Notes: generated by a model not told the origin, from the sequence alone. DNA of 64,000 nt from Elizabethkingia miricola (GCF_001675285.1 NZ_LSGQ01000029.1:1-64000), one strand, 5' to 3'; counted from the first letter of the stretch, positions 8,085 through 16,884 are shown. Made by a program: numbers and translations.

Positions 8085-8771
8085 ATGAAATTCACTTTTT
8101 TAGGACAAAACTGTTTTTTGTTCACTTACAAAGGAAAAAATATCCTTTCAGACCCTTTCTATAATTATCAGAAAGAACAGTCTGGATTTGATATTAAAGC
8201 ACACAAAATTGACTATATTTTGTTAACGCATGCACACGGCGATCATATTGCGGATGTGGAAGAGGTATTGGCTCATTATCCGGAAGCAACTATTATTGGG
8301 GTGCCAGAAGTATGCGGTTATTTTAAAAACGCGAAAAATACATGTGATATTAACCTGGGAGGATCTGCAAAAGTTGAAGATCTTAAGATCTCTATGGTGC
8401 CTGCTCATCATACCAGTTCTTTTCCGGATGGTACTTATGGCGGTGTACCGGTAGGTTATATTTTCAGACTTCCTGAAGGAAAAAATATGTATTTGGCAGG
8501 TGATACTGGAGTAATGGCCGATATGGAATTGTTCCCAAGGCTTTTTGGTAAAATCGATTTATCTATTCTGCCGGTAGGAAGTCACTATACAATGTGTCCG
8601 AGAAAAGCTGCATTTGCTGCAGGCGAATTATTGAAATCTCCGAAAGTAATTGGATGTCACTTTGATACTTTTCCTCCAATTGCAATTAATCACGACAGTG
8701 CAATGAAGCATTTTGAAGAGAAAAATGTGGAGTTGGTTTTACCGAAACTGGGTGAGGAATTTGAATTTTAA
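8085..8771 (+). CDS. metallo-beta-lactamase-fold hydrolase, UPF0173/UlaG-like
   Basis: 228 residues, the usual length of the UPF0173 metal-dependent hydrolases. The metal site is well preserved: HAHGDH (49-54), the His pair at 108-109, Asp140 in LAGDTG, and His192 in GCHFDTFP. SHYTMCPRKAA (166 on) is the family's substrate-pocket segment. The enzyme is cytosolic and the substrate is unknown. It sits downstream of the menaquinone genes but with its own 61-nt spacer, so a link is not shown. Its 3' end faces the SRP RNA gene on the other strand, 12 nt away. Confidence 0.88.
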   Translation: MKFTFLGQNCFLFTYKGKNILSDPFYNYQKEQSGFDIKAHKIDYILLTHAHGDHIADVEEVLAHYPEATIIGVPEVCGYFKNAKNTCDINLGGSAKVEDLKISMVPAHHTSSFPDGTYGGVPVGYIFRLPEGKNMYLAGDTGVMADMELFPRLFGKIDLSILPVGSHYTMCPRKAAFAAGELLKSPKVIGCHFDTFPPIAINHDSAMKHFEEKNVELVLPKLGEEFEF

Positions 8772-8783
8772 GAAATAAAAAAT

Positions 8784-8876
8784 GGCAAGCTACCTACATC
8801 ACACCGCTACGACCAATTACCTTTGCTGTGTTCCCACCCTGGAGGATTCTCAGGAGCTGGTTGTGTAGGACTTGCC
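8784..8876 (-). ncRNA. ffs: bacterial small signal recognition particle RNA (4.5S-like)
   Basis: Read on the minus strand, 93 nt fold into one long rod: the ends GGCAAG and CTTGCC pair, and the apex has a GGAA tetraloop closed by GUG/CAC. This is followed by the AGCA of the conserved asymmetric internal loop that binds the Ffh M domain (core GGTGGGAACACAGCAAAGG). This is the small SRP RNA class. A perfect -7 box ends 5 nt before the first base. The 3' terminal helix is followed by a T-run in the 8771-8783 spacer, which probably ends transcription. With Ffh it targets nascent membrane proteins. Confidence 0.93.
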
Positions 8877-8880
8877 AGTG

Positions 8881-8888
8881 CAAATATA
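8881..8888 (-). promoter_or_regulatory. -7 box TATATTTG for the SRP RNA
   Basis: Perfect TAnnTTTG on the minus strand, with 4 nt between it and the first G of the SRP RNA. This is the spacing expected for the -7 element and supports the mapped 5' end of the RNA. Confidence 0.75.
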
Positions 8889-9034
8889 GAAATTATTTAC
8901 GAATCCGGAAGAAAGATCCAAGAAAAAAAGTGTAATGATCCCCGTAAAATGGGGTAAATAGCTGATTTATAAATTAATATTTTTATTATTTTTTTTCTGA
9001 AATCGGACTTCCAACATCTATTATTATTAAAAAT

Positions 9035-9622
9035 ATGACGAAAAATCCTGTAGCTATCGGGTTAGTGTTGTTCGGAATTACCATGTTGGCGTTCTTTGTA
9101 GTGTACTATTTTTTTGCAAATGCCAGTTATTATAGTACCTCTATGAAGGTAAATGCATTTGGAATGCCTTTTTTGTATGCAGTTGGAGGATTTCTCTCTG
9201 TATATTGGTATAGAGGAGCTGGGAAAATAACTTATCCACAGGCTTTTAAGCAAGCTTTTGTAACATTATTTATAGGAGGTTTCCTTTCTGTAATGTCCAT
9301 TTTTGCTTTTCTTAATTATGTAGATACTGATGCCAGAGATTTACTCAATCATCAGTATATTCAGACCGAATTAACCAATCTGGATGAAGCTTATGCTAAG
9401 CAAAAGTCTGAAGCAGTACATCTTAAAGATCAGAGTAAAATTGGTGAATTAGACAAAAATTATAACGATGCAAAGCTTGCAAGAGAAGCTGCAATAAAGG
9501 AAAATAGAAATTATTTTTCATTTAGTTTTCTTTCTGCCGTTTTTGGAGGCTTTATGTTATTTTATCTACTTTTGTCAATCGTAATAGCAGCGTTTTTGAA
9601 GAACAAAAAACGCTACGAATAA
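9035..9622 (+). CDS. DUF4199 membrane protein
   Basis: 195 residues: three hydrophobic segments in the N-terminal half (about 8-28, 42-57 and 74-94), a charged helical stretch of about 60 residues with coiled-coil character (QKSEAVHLKDQSKIGELDKNYNDAK region, given here in part), and a last membrane segment before a basic C-terminus (KNKKRYE). This is the DUF4199 layout, common in Bacteroidota and often next to a GT2 gene, as here (15 nt upstream of it). Function unknown; co-transcription with the glycosyltransferase is likely. Confidence 0.8.
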   Translation: MTKNPVAIGLVLFGITMLAFFVVYYFFANASYYSTSMKVNAFGMPFLYAVGGFLSVYWYRGAGKITYPQAFKQAFVTLFIGGFLSVMSIFAFLNYVDTDARDLLNHQYIQTELTNLDEAYAKQKSEAVHLKDQSKIGELDKNYNDAKLAREAAIKENRNYFSFSFLSAVFGGFMLFYLLLSIVIAAFLKNKKRYE

Positions 9623-9637
9623 AATTAAAAATACTGA

Positions 9638-10588
9638 ATGGATCTTTCTATTATTATCCCGCTTCTTAATGAAGAACAATCTCTTGAAGAGCTTTTTTCC
9701 AGAATAGACAATGTATGTAATGAGAATGATTTCTCTTATGAAGTATGGTTTGTGGATGATGGTTCTACCGACAATTCATGGGGCGTTATACAACTACTTT
9801 CTGCATCACATCCGCAGGTGCACGCTATAAGATTTACCCGTAATTATGGTAAGTCTCAGGCTTTACATGCTGCTTTTGAAAAAGCTAAAGGCGAAGTTGT
9901 AATTACTATGGATGCCGACCTTCAGGACTTCCCGGAAGAAATACCAGGACTTGTAGAAAAATTAAGAGAAGGGAATTACGATATTGTAAGTGGCTGGAAA
10001 AAGAAGCGTTTTGATAATGTAATGACTAAGAATATCCCATCCAAATTATTCAATGCTTCGGCAAGGAAAGTTTCGGGTGTTTTCTTACACGATTTCAACT
10101 GCGGATTGAAGGCTTACAAAAAACAAGTTGTTAAAACTGTTGATGTATACGGGGATATGCACCGTTATATTCCGGTGTTGGCAGCTCATGCAGGATTTAA
10201 AAATATCACTGAAAAAGAAGTAAAACACCAGGCTCGTCCTTATGGTACTTCCAAATTTGGGGCGAACCGTTTTATCAGAGGATTTTTGGATCTGATAACT
10301 TTATGGTTCGTAAGCAGATTCGGCGGACGCCCGATGCATTTCTTTGGTGCCGCAGGTACAGTAATGTTTATTATAGGTTTTCTTTCAGCTTTATGGTTGG
10401 GGATTTCTAAGCTAATAGATGTTGCAAGAGGAATGTACGGACATCTGATTGCAGATAATCCTTGGTTCTATATCGCATTAACAATGATGGTCCTTGGAAC
10501 TCAGTTGTTTATTGCAGGATTCCTTGGTGAGATGTTGATCAGAACAAATCGCGAGCGCAAAAATTATCATATTGAAGAGATAATTTAA
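9638..10588 (+). CDS. family 2 glycosyltransferase, polyprenyl-phosphate sugar transferase type (ArnC/GtrB/DPM1-like)
   Basis: 316 residues. A GT-A domain with VDDGSTDNSW (about 39-48) and the metal-binding MDADLQDFPEE (about 88 on) is followed by two membrane segments at roughly 240-262 and 280-302. This is the GtrB/ArnC arrangement, in which a nucleotide sugar is moved to undecaprenyl phosphate on the cytoplasmic side. The donor sugar cannot be read from the sequence. It lies between the DUF4199 gene and a head-GIN lipoprotein, so an envelope role is likely. Confidence 0.88.
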   Translation: MDLSIIIPLLNEEQSLEELFSRIDNVCNENDFSYEVWFVDDGSTDNSWGVIQLLSASHPQVHAIRFTRNYGKSQALHAAFEKAKGEVVITMDADLQDFPEEIPGLVEKLREGNYDIVSGWKKKRFDNVMTKNIPSKLFNASARKVSGVFLHDFNCGLKAYKKQVVKTVDVYGDMHRYIPVLAAHAGFKNITEKEVKHQARPYGTSKFGANRFIRGFLDLITLWFVSRFGGRPMHFFGAAGTVMFIIGFLSALWLGISKLIDVARGMYGHLIADNPWFYIALTMMVLGTQLFIAGFLGEMLIRTNRERKNYHIEEII

Positions 10589-10626
10589 TTAAAAATAGCT
10601 AAATTCAAACTTCAATTTTTAAACGG

Positions 10627-11328
10627 ATGAAAAAATTACTTTATATATTTCTTGTCATCGGTTTGGTTTCATGTTCCAAAGTGAGACCAAAGGGAGAGAT
10701 CGCAACAAAAGATGTGAATATTCAGGATTTTAACAAATTGGATGTCAGTGGGAAATTTAAAATTTTCTATGTACAAAATCCTAAAAATATGGTTTCTGTA
10801 GAAACCTATCCGAATGTCTTTGATAATCTTAAAATTGAAGTAAAAGATAAAACGCTTTATATTTCAGAGAAAAGCAAGACAGAAGGTGTGGATATGTACA
10901 ATATTATGCTATACTCTAAAAATAACTTAGAAAGTATAGCAATGGCAGATTCAACAGATATTACAATTTCCAGCCAGATGTCGGTGCCGGCATTTAAACT
11001 GAAGATTAAAGACAATGCTAAATTTATGGGTTCTGTTTTAGCTAATAAAGCAGATGTAACTATGACTAACAAAGCAAAAGCAAATCTTTTAGGCAGAACG
11101 CTGGATGCAAATATTGCGATTAGTGACACTGCGAGTATTATTTCTCCTTACTGGTACATTAATAATCTGAATATAACTTCTAAAAATGGAAATTATTCAG
11201 AATTTTCAGTGGATGATGAACTAAACGGAAGTTTGGGAAATACTGCAGAATTAGTATACTACGGTAATCCGCAGAAGAAAATTAAAGTAACTGATAAAGC
11301 TAAATTAGAACAAAAACAAAAACCTTAA
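10627..11328 (+). CDS. head-GIN domain (DUF2807) lipoprotein
   Basis: 233 residues with a lipoprotein signal ending LVSCSK (Cys about 16). The mature part opens with DFNKLDVSGKFKIFYVQN, the typical start of the head-GIN/DUF2807 beta-helix, and continues with regular beta repeats in which Asp/Asn alternate with hydrophobics. Such proteins are exposed in the envelope of Bacteroidota and are sometimes called putative auto-transporter adhesins, without firm function. It ends 3 nt before the phosphohexomutase gene, so the two are in one transcript. Confidence 0.78.
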   Translation: MKKLLYIFLVIGLVSCSKVRPKGEIATKDVNIQDFNKLDVSGKFKIFYVQNPKNMVSVETYPNVFDNLKIEVKDKTLYISEKSKTEGVDMYNIMLYSKNNLESIAMADSTDITISSQMSVPAFKLKIKDNAKFMGSVLANKADVTMTNKAKANLLGRTLDANIAISDTASIISPYWYINNLNITSKNGNYSEFSVDDELNGSLGNTAELVYYGNPQKKIKVTDKAKLEQKQKP

Positions 11329-11331
11329 TAT

Positions 11332-13077
11332 ATGACGTCATTAGATAAAGCAAAATTGTGGCTAGGAGAAGGTTTCGATGATGAAACGAAAAAAGAAGTT
11401 CAGGCATTAATAGATAATAATCCAGCTGAACTGGATGATGCTTTTTATAAAAATCTGGAATTCGGAACAGGAGGTATGCGCGGAATCATGGGCGTTGGCA
11501 CCAACCGTCTGAATAAATATACATTAGGACAGGCTACACAGGGATTAGCAAACTACCTTCATCAACAATTTCCGGGTGAAGAAGCTGCAGATTCGGCGAA
11601 GACGGAGGCGAGCCAAATTAAAGTTGCTATCGCTTATGACGTTCGCCACAACTCTCCGGAATTCGGAAAGTTAGTTACAGATGTTTTAACAGCAAATGGT
11701 ATTAAAGTTTTATTATTTAAAGAACACAGACCAACTCCTGAATTGTCTTTTACTGTAAGAGATAAAAAATGTAATGCTGGGATTGTACTTACAGCCTCAC
11801 ATAACCCACCGGAATATAATGGTTATAAAGTATACTGGAATGACGGAGCACAGGTAGTTCCGCCAAACGATAACGGAATTATTTCTGAAGTAGAAAAAAC
11901 TCAGTTTAATGAAATTAAATTCGACGGAAACGACGATTTAATTGAATGGATAGGCGCAGATCAGGATGATGTTTATATCGATGCTTGTATTGAAAATTCA
12001 TTATATCAGAACGTTGGTAGAGATCTGTTGAATATAGTTTTCACTTCTATCCACGGAACAACATATACAACTATTCCTAAAGCTCTAGCAAAAGCGGGCT
12101 TTACAAGAGTAGATCTGGTTACGGAGCAAATGATTCCAAGCGGAAACTTCCCGACAGTAGAATCTCCAAATCCTGAAGAACCAGCTGCACTTTCTATGGC
12201 AATGGATCTGGCTAAGGTCACCAATGCCGACATTGTAATAGGAACGGACCCGGATGGTGACAGATTGGGAATTGCTGTAAGAAATCTGGATGGAGAAATG
12301 CAGTTGTTAAACGGAAATCAGACCAATACATTCCTTACTTATTATATTTTAGATCAGTGGAAAAAACAAGGTAGAATTACCGGAAAAGAATTTATCGGAT
12401 CTACAATCGTAACTTCTGATATTTTCTATGATATTGCAAAGAAATTCGGCGTTGACTGCAAGGTTGGATTAACCGGATTCAAGTGGATTGGTAAAATGAT
12501 CCGTGAAGCAGAAGGACAGGAGAAATTTGTTTGCGGTGGTGAAGAGAGCTTTGGATTTATGACCGGAGATTTCGTTCGTGATAAAGACTCTTGCGGAAGT
12601 ATTCTTTTAGCTTGCGAAATTGCTGCATGGTGCAAAGCCAACGGTAAAACAATCTATGAGTACCTTATCGATATCTACAAAGATCTTGGAATGTACTATG
12701 AAGGATTGGTAAATATTACGAAAAAAGGCAAAGATGGTGCAGATCAGATTAAGCAGATGATGACAGATTTCCGTCAGTCTCCACCAAAAACTTTAGCAGG
12801 ATCGGCTGTAGCAGAAGTAAAAGATTTCCAGGAGCAGACAAGTCTTGTAATTGCTACGAACGAGAAGTCTGTAATGAATGATATTCCGAAATCTAACGTA
12901 TTAATCTATTATACAGAAGACGGAACAAAAGTATGTATTCGTCCTTCCGGAACAGAACCAAAGATTAAATTCTACGTATCTGTGAAAGAACAAATCTCTT
13001 CGGAACAGGATTTTAAAGATAAATTAGTTTCTCTGGAAGCTAAAATCCAGCAGATTAAAACAGACTTGAATTTATAA
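11332..13077 (+). CDS. phosphoglucomutase/phosphomannomutase family enzyme
   Basis: 581 residues, the long four-domain alpha-D-phosphohexomutase form found in Bacteroidota and Firmicutes (PgcA-like). The phospho-accepting Ser156 lies in TASHNPPEYNGYK, the Mg loop is GTDPDGDRLG near 303, the sugar-binding loop is GGEESFGF near 403, and the phosphate-binding loop is RPSGTEPKIKFY near 535. It interconverts hexose 1- and 6-phosphates for glycogen and nucleotide-sugar synthesis. Preference for glucose or mannose is not settled by sequence alone. The gene starts 3 nt after the head-GIN gene. Confidence 0.93.
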   Translation: MTSLDKAKLWLGEGFDDETKKEVQALIDNNPAELDDAFYKNLEFGTGGMRGIMGVGTNRLNKYTLGQATQGLANYLHQQFPGEEAADSAKTEASQIKVAIAYDVRHNSPEFGKLVTDVLTANGIKVLLFKEHRPTPELSFTVRDKKCNAGIVLTASHNPPEYNGYKVYWNDGAQVVPPNDNGIISEVEKTQFNEIKFDGNDDLIEWIGADQDDVYIDACIENSLYQNVGRDLLNIVFTSIHGTTYTTIPKALAKAGFTRVDLVTEQMIPSGNFPTVESPNPEEPAALSMAMDLAKVTNADIVIGTDPDGDRLGIAVRNLDGEMQLLNGNQTNTFLTYYILDQWKKQGRITGKEFIGSTIVTSDIFYDIAKKFGVDCKVGLTGFKWIGKMIREAEGQEKFVCGGEESFGFMTGDFVRDKDSCGSILLACEIAAWCKANGKTIYEYLIDIYKDLGMYYEGLVNITKKGKDGADQIKQMMTDFRQSPPKTLAGSAVAEVKDFQEQTSLVIATNEKSVMNDIPKSNVLIYYTEDGTKVCIRPSGTEPKIKFYVSVKEQISSEQDFKDKLVSLEAKIQQIKTDLNL

Positions 13078-13122
13078 TCAACCAAATAAAAGACCGTTAA
13101 TCTATAACTGTCCACTAAAAAT

Positions 13123-14376
13123 ATGAAAGTATCTAAACTAGCCGCAAATCTTATAGGCTCAGAAATTGTAAAAATAGGAAATGAAGTTAATGATATGAAG
13201 GCTAAAGGAGCCGAAATCGCTAACCTTACTATTGGAGATTTGAATTCCAATATTTATCCAATCCCTGCGGGATTAAAAGACGAAATTCAGAAAGCTTATC
13301 AGAATAATCTTACCAATTATCCGCCAGCAAACGGATTATTGGGACTAAGAACGGCTGTTTCAAAAGATCTTAAATCAAGATGGGGATTAGATTATGCGGC
13401 AGGTGATATTTTAATTACTGCAGGGTCACGCCCCTTAATTTATGCAGTTTATAAAACGATTGTAGATGAAGGTGATAAAGTGATTTATCCTACACCATCT
13501 TGGAATAACAATCATTATGCATACCTTACTTCAGCTAATGCAGTAGAAGTAAAAACGACTCAGGAAAACAATTTCCTGCCAACAGCAGATGATTTAAGAC
13601 CACACTTATCAGGTGCAGTTTTATTAGCTTTATGCTCTCCGCTTAATCCTACAGGGACAATGTTTACCAAAGAGCAGCTTTCCGAAATCTGTGAAATGGT
13701 ATTGGAGGAAAATAAAAAACGTGGTGCAGGCGAGAAGCCTTTATACCTGATGTATGATCAGATTTATTCTAATCTTACTTTTGAAGCAGAACATTTTAAT
13801 CCGGTTTCTTTATTCCCGGAAATGAAAGAATATACAATCTATATTGATGGTATTTCTAAATGTCTTGCTGCAACAGGAGTACGTGTAGGATGGGGATTCG
13901 GGCCAAGTCTTATTATGGGCAAAATGGCAGCTTTGTTAACGCACGTTGGGGCATGGGCTCCAAAGCCCGAGCAGGAGGCTACAGCTAAGTTTTATGAAAA
14001 CCAGGAAAATGTAGATCATTTTGTTACGGATTTCAAAGATAAATTACAGGCAAGCTTGAAAGTTCTACACGAAGGAATTCAGGAGATTAAAAATAAAGGA
14101 TTGGCAGTAGAGAGTATTCAGCCTATGGGTGCTTTATATCTTACAATTAAGCTTGACTTTATTGGTAAAACAAAACCAGACGGAACTAAAATAGAAAACT
14201 CTTCAGATTTAGTATTCTATTTAATTCAGGAAGGCGGCGTTGCATTAGTACCATTCTCTGCTTTCGGTTGTGAAGTTACAGAACCATGGTTCCGTGCATC
14301 GGTAGGAGGTCTTTCTCTTGATGAGATCAAGAACATGTTACCAAAACTGGAGCAAGCACTTGCTAAATTAGTATAA
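13123..14376 (+). CDS. class I/II PLP-dependent aminotransferase
   Basis: 417 residues, fold type I. Lys246 in YIDGISKCLAATGVRVGWG forms the Schiff base with PLP; Asn175 (in NPTGT) and Asp212 are the expected cofactor contacts; the substrate-carboxylate Arg is probably in WFRASVGG near 393. It transfers amino groups between amino and keto acids in the cytosol. The specificity is not clear; the aspartate/aromatic branch is plausible. It is 45 nt after the mutase gene and is followed by the repeat-bounded four-helix-bundle ORF. Confidence 0.9.
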   Translation: MKVSKLAANLIGSEIVKIGNEVNDMKAKGAEIANLTIGDLNSNIYPIPAGLKDEIQKAYQNNLTNYPPANGLLGLRTAVSKDLKSRWGLDYAAGDILITAGSRPLIYAVYKTIVDEGDKVIYPTPSWNNNHYAYLTSANAVEVKTTQENNFLPTADDLRPHLSGAVLLALCSPLNPTGTMFTKEQLSEICEMVLEENKKRGAGEKPLYLMYDQIYSNLTFEAEHFNPVSLFPEMKEYTIYIDGISKCLAATGVRVGWGFGPSLIMGKMAALLTHVGAWAPKPEQEATAKFYENQENVDHFVTDFKDKLQASLKVLHEGIQEIKNKGLAVESIQPMGALYLTIKLDFIGKTKPDGTKIENSSDLVFYLIQEGGVALVPFSAFGCEVTEPWFRASVGGLSLDEIKNMLPKLEQALAKLV

Positions 14377-14380
14377 CATT

Positions 14381-14413
14381 CAGTTATAAGTTATGAATGA
14401 TGAGTTATGAGTG
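14381..14413 (+). repeat. left arm of a 33-nt inverted repeat around the four-helix-bundle ORF
   Basis: Units of seven: AGTTATA, AGTTATG, AATGATG, AGTTATG. Compared with the reverse complement of 14755-14787, 27 of 33 positions match. The arm contains the ATG (14407) of the enclosed ORF. Confidence 0.82.
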
Positions 14414-14763
14414 AAAACAGCATCATTGGACAGAAGAGTTTTGAGTTTGCCATTTGCATTGTAAATTTTTATAAGAAATTTACTGCAGAAAAGAAAGAAT
14501 TTATAATTTCTAAACAAATTATGCGTTCAGGAACTTCTATAGGTGCAAATGTCAGAGAAGCTCTAAATGGACAAAGTAAAGCTGATTTCATTCATAAACT
14601 TTCAATCGCTCAGAAGGAATGTGATGAAACTATTTATTGGCTAGAATTGCTAAAAGCAACCGATTATATAGAAGAATCAGAGTTCACCAATTTACATTCC
14701 CGAGCATTGGAATTACTTAAAATTATTAGAAGTATTATTATCACAAGCAAGAAGAACTCATAA
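14407..14763 (+). CDS. four-helix-bundle protein of the 23S rRNA intervening-sequence (IVP/S23) family
   Basis: 118 residues, mostly helical, with the family landmarks FEFAICIVNFYKKF at the start, QIMRSGTSIGANVREA (about 37-52), DFIHKLSIAQKECDETIYWLELL (in part, about 60-82) and a last helix of Leu/Ile heptads. The family (TIGR02436) was first seen encoded in intervening sequences inside 23S rRNA genes and is structurally related to Avd of diversity-generating retroelements; its biochemical role is uncertain. Here it is an orphan between an aminotransferase gene and kdsB. Its start and stop codons both lie within the two arms of a 33-nt inverted repeat, so the gene looks like cargo of a small insertion. 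No reverse transcriptase or rRNA gene is nearby. Confidence 0.85.
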   Translation: MSENSIIGQKSFEFAICIVNFYKKFTAEKKEFIISKQIMRSGTSIGANVREALNGQSKADFIHKLSIAQKECDETIYWLELLKATDYIEESEFTNLHSRALELLKIIRSIIITSKKNS

Positions 14764-14787
14764 CTTATAACTCATAATTTATAACTT
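14755..14787 (-). repeat. right arm of the inverted repeat around the four-helix-bundle ORF
   Basis: Units AACTCAT, AACTTAT, AACTCAT, AATTTAT, continuing as AACTTTA up to the kdsB ATG at 14794. It is complementary to the left arm (27/33) and includes the stop codon of the ORF (14761-14763). Confidence 0.82.
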
Positions 14788-14793
14788 TAAAAC

Positions 14794-15528
14794 ATGAAAG
14801 TAATCGCAGTTATTCCTGCACGTTATAATTCTACCAGATTTCCCGGAAAATTAATGGAAATTCTGGAGGATAAAACTGTAATCTCTACAACCTATAAAAA
14901 TGTTGAAGAAACAGGTTTGTTTGATGATGTTTTTGTAGCTACAGATTCAGAGATTATCTTTGAAGAAGTAACAAGAAACGGAGGCAAGGCTGTAATGACA
15001 GGTGAGCATGAAACGGGAAGTGACAGGATAGCAGAGGCGGTTCAGAATATCGATTGCGATATTGTGATTAACGTTCAGGGGGATGAACCTTTTCTGAAAA
15101 AAGAACCTCTTGGCCAACTGATAAAAGTATTCGAAAACGATCCTAATGCAGAAATTTCATTAGCTTCGCTGAAAATAAAACTTCATCATTTTGAAGAAGT
15201 ACAGAATCCTAATAATGTAAAAGTAATTACCGATAACAATGGTTTTGCTCTTTATTTTAGCCGTTCTGTAATTCCTTATCCAAGAGAAGAATCTTTTCAG
15301 GCAGAATATTTTAAACATATTGGCGTTTATGCTTTTAGAAAACAGGCATTACTTAATTTTGCCAGACTTCAGCAAAAGCCTTTGGAAATAGCTGAGAAAA
15401 TTGAATGTATCAGATATCTGGAATACGGGATGAAGATAAAACTTCTCGAAACCGATTTTATCGGCGTAGGTATCGATACTCCGGATGATCTGAAAAAGGC
15501 TAAGGAGATTATAGCTAATAAAGGCTAA
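14794..15528 (+). CDS. kdsB: 3-deoxy-manno-octulosonate cytidylyltransferase
   Basis: 244 residues, normal length. The N-terminal nucleotide-binding signature [13 protein letters not shown] (6-18) and NVQGDEPF near residue 95 are diagnostic. It activates Kdo with CTP to CMP-Kdo for attachment to lipid A in the cytosol. Kdo synthesis is completed in this window by kdsA (41.9 kb) and kdsD (46.2 kb), but these are not linked to it. The ATG is 6 nt after the right repeat arm, so the inserted element lies directly in its 5' region and could have altered its expression. Confidence 0.95.
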   Translation: MKVIAVIPARYNSTRFPGKLMEILEDKTVISTTYKNVEETGLFDDVFVATDSEIIFEEVTRNGGKAVMTGEHETGSDRIAEAVQNIDCDIVINVQGDEPFLKKEPLGQLIKVFENDPNAEISLASLKIKLHHFEEVQNPNNVKVITDNNGFALYFSRSVIPYPREESFQAEYFKHIGVYAFRKQALLNFARLQQKPLEIAEKIECIRYLEYGMKIKLLETDFIGVGIDTPDDLKKAKEIIANKG

Positions 15529-15558
15529 TCTCCGGAAATATTAACTTTAAAAATATTT

Positions 15559-16221
15559 ATGAAGAAACTTATTTTAGTTGTACTTGTTGGTGTCTGCCAA
15601 ATGTTTTTCTCCCAGACAGCGGAGCAAATTATTGAAAAAAACATTCAGAGTACAGGAGGATTAACACAGTGGAAATTGCTTAACTCTATAATGTTACAGG
15701 GGAAAGTAGTTCTGGGTGTTAGTGAAGAATATCCTGTGAAAATATTCCAGCAAAGACCTAATCTGAAAAAAACAAGCTTTACCATAAAGGGAAAAGAATA
15801 TGCGATTGAAGGTTTTGACGGAGAGAAAGGTTATTCTATGAATTTTGCAACGAATAAGCTGGTAGAAGTAAAAGATTATGTTGCAGAAAGTTTCGATACG
15901 GACTTTATAGACTATGATTCTAAAGGGTTTGTAGCAAACTATCTGGGCAAAGAAAAAATAGGTAATGTAGATTGCTTTAAAGTAGAATTGGTAAAGAATG
16001 TAAACAAAACTGTTTATTACTTCGATGCCAATACGTATATGCTGGTAAGAGAGATTAACAAAACAGATATTCTTACTTATTATGATTACCGTAAAGTAGG
16101 GAATCTGTTAATGCCATTCAGAATTGAATCTTCATCTCAGAAAAAAGAAGGAGATTATGTACTTTTGTTTAGCAAAATAGAAGTGAATAAAGTATTCCCA
16201 AATAATACTTTTAAATTCTAA
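15559..16221 (+). CDS. periplasmic LolA-like / outer-membrane lipoprotein-sorting-like protein
   Basis: 220 residues with a signal peptide (cleavage near FFSQ, about residue 19). The mature protein starts with TAEQIIEKNIQSTGG and runs as an unclosed beta-sheet typical of the LolA/LolB-like fold annotated in flavobacteria as outer membrane lipoprotein-sorting protein (KIFQQRPNLKK, VYYFDANTYMLVREI, MPFRIESSSQ). Such proteins bind acyl chains. Whether this one carries lipoproteins is not shown; true LolA lies elsewhere in most genomes. It follows kdsB by 30 nt and may be in the same transcript. Confidence 0.68.
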   Translation: MKKLILVVLVGVCQMFFSQTAEQIIEKNIQSTGGLTQWKLLNSIMLQGKVVLGVSEEYPVKIFQQRPNLKKTSFTIKGKEYAIEGFDGEKGYSMNFATNKLVEVKDYVAESFDTDFIDYDSKGFVANYLGKEKIGNVDCFKVELVKNVNKTVYYFDANTYMLVREINKTDILTYYDYRKVGNLLMPFRIESSSQKKEGDYVLLFSKIEVNKVFPNNTFKF

Positions 16222-16324
16222 TAAAATATAGATATTATAAAACGAGCATGATTCGTTAATAATTTCAAGGATGAAGACTATCATGCGGGTTCCATCCGAC
16301 CAAATTTTAAAAAAATATTTACAG

Positions 16325-16858
16325 ATGAAAAAGTTCTTATTATTTGCATTGTCTGTGGCAGGAGTTCTTTTTATTGCAGCACAAAGCAAGACTATCTATA
16401 GCTATAAAGTGGAAGGACTTACAGGTGACGAAATTGATTTCTCTAAGTTCAAGGGGAAAAAGATTCTTGTGGTAAACACTGCTTCTAAATGTGGTTTCAC
16501 ACCTCAGTATGCAGACCTGGAGAAAATCTACCAGGATTATAAAGATAAACTGGTTATTGTTGGTTTCCCGGCAAATAATTTTGGGCAGCAGGAGCCAGGA
16601 ACGAATGAAGATATCCATAGCTTCTGTGAGGCTAATTACGGAGTATCTTTCCCTATGGCTGCTAAAGTTTCTGTAAAAGGAGAAGATATTGCACCAATAT
16701 TTAAATTCCTTACAGAAAAGAAGCTAAATGGAGTAAAAGACACTGATATTGCATGGAACTTCACGAAGTTTTTACTGGATGACAAAGGAAAGTTAATTAA
16801 TTCATTCCCGAGTAAAGTAAAACCTACAGACGAGGCTATTGTAAAATACCTGAAATAG
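16325..16858 (+). CDS. glutathione peroxidase family thiol peroxidase, exported
   Basis: 177 residues from the ATG at 16325, which begins a membrane/signal segment (KKFLLFALSVAGVLFIAAQ). An alternative ATG 18 codons upstream only adds a charged, non-conserved tail. The peroxidatic Cys56 is in NTASKCGFTPQY (Cys replaces selenocysteine); the Gln and Trp of the tetrad are in FPANNFGQQEPG and IAWNFTKFL. Cys-type members usually take electrons from thioredoxin rather than glutathione. It reduces peroxides, probably in the periplasm. It ends in a strong terminator. Confidence 0.92.
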   Translation: MKKFLLFALSVAGVLFIAAQSKTIYSYKVEGLTGDEIDFSKFKGKKILVVNTASKCGFTPQYADLEKIYQDYKDKLVIVGFPANNFGQQEPGTNEDIHSFCEANYGVSFPMAAKVSVKGEDIAPIFKFLTEKKLNGVKDTDIAWNFTKFLLDDKGKLINSFPSKVKPTDEAIVKYLK

Positions 16859-16884
16859 TAAAAGCAGGGCTTTTAAAAAATTAC

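Noticed and set aside
8938-8956. CCCC/GGGG hairpin between the SRP RNA and the DUF4199 gene as a terminator
   Set aside because: Only four pairs with a 7-nt loop and no T-run on either strand.
14407-14763. Avd of a diversity-generating retroelement
   Set aside because: The family is related, but there is no reverse transcriptase, template repeat or variable repeat in the surrounding 20 kb.
16271-16324. Longer N-terminus for the glutathione peroxidase
   Set aside because: It would put 18 charged residues before a good signal/membrane segment; the ATG at 16325 fits better.
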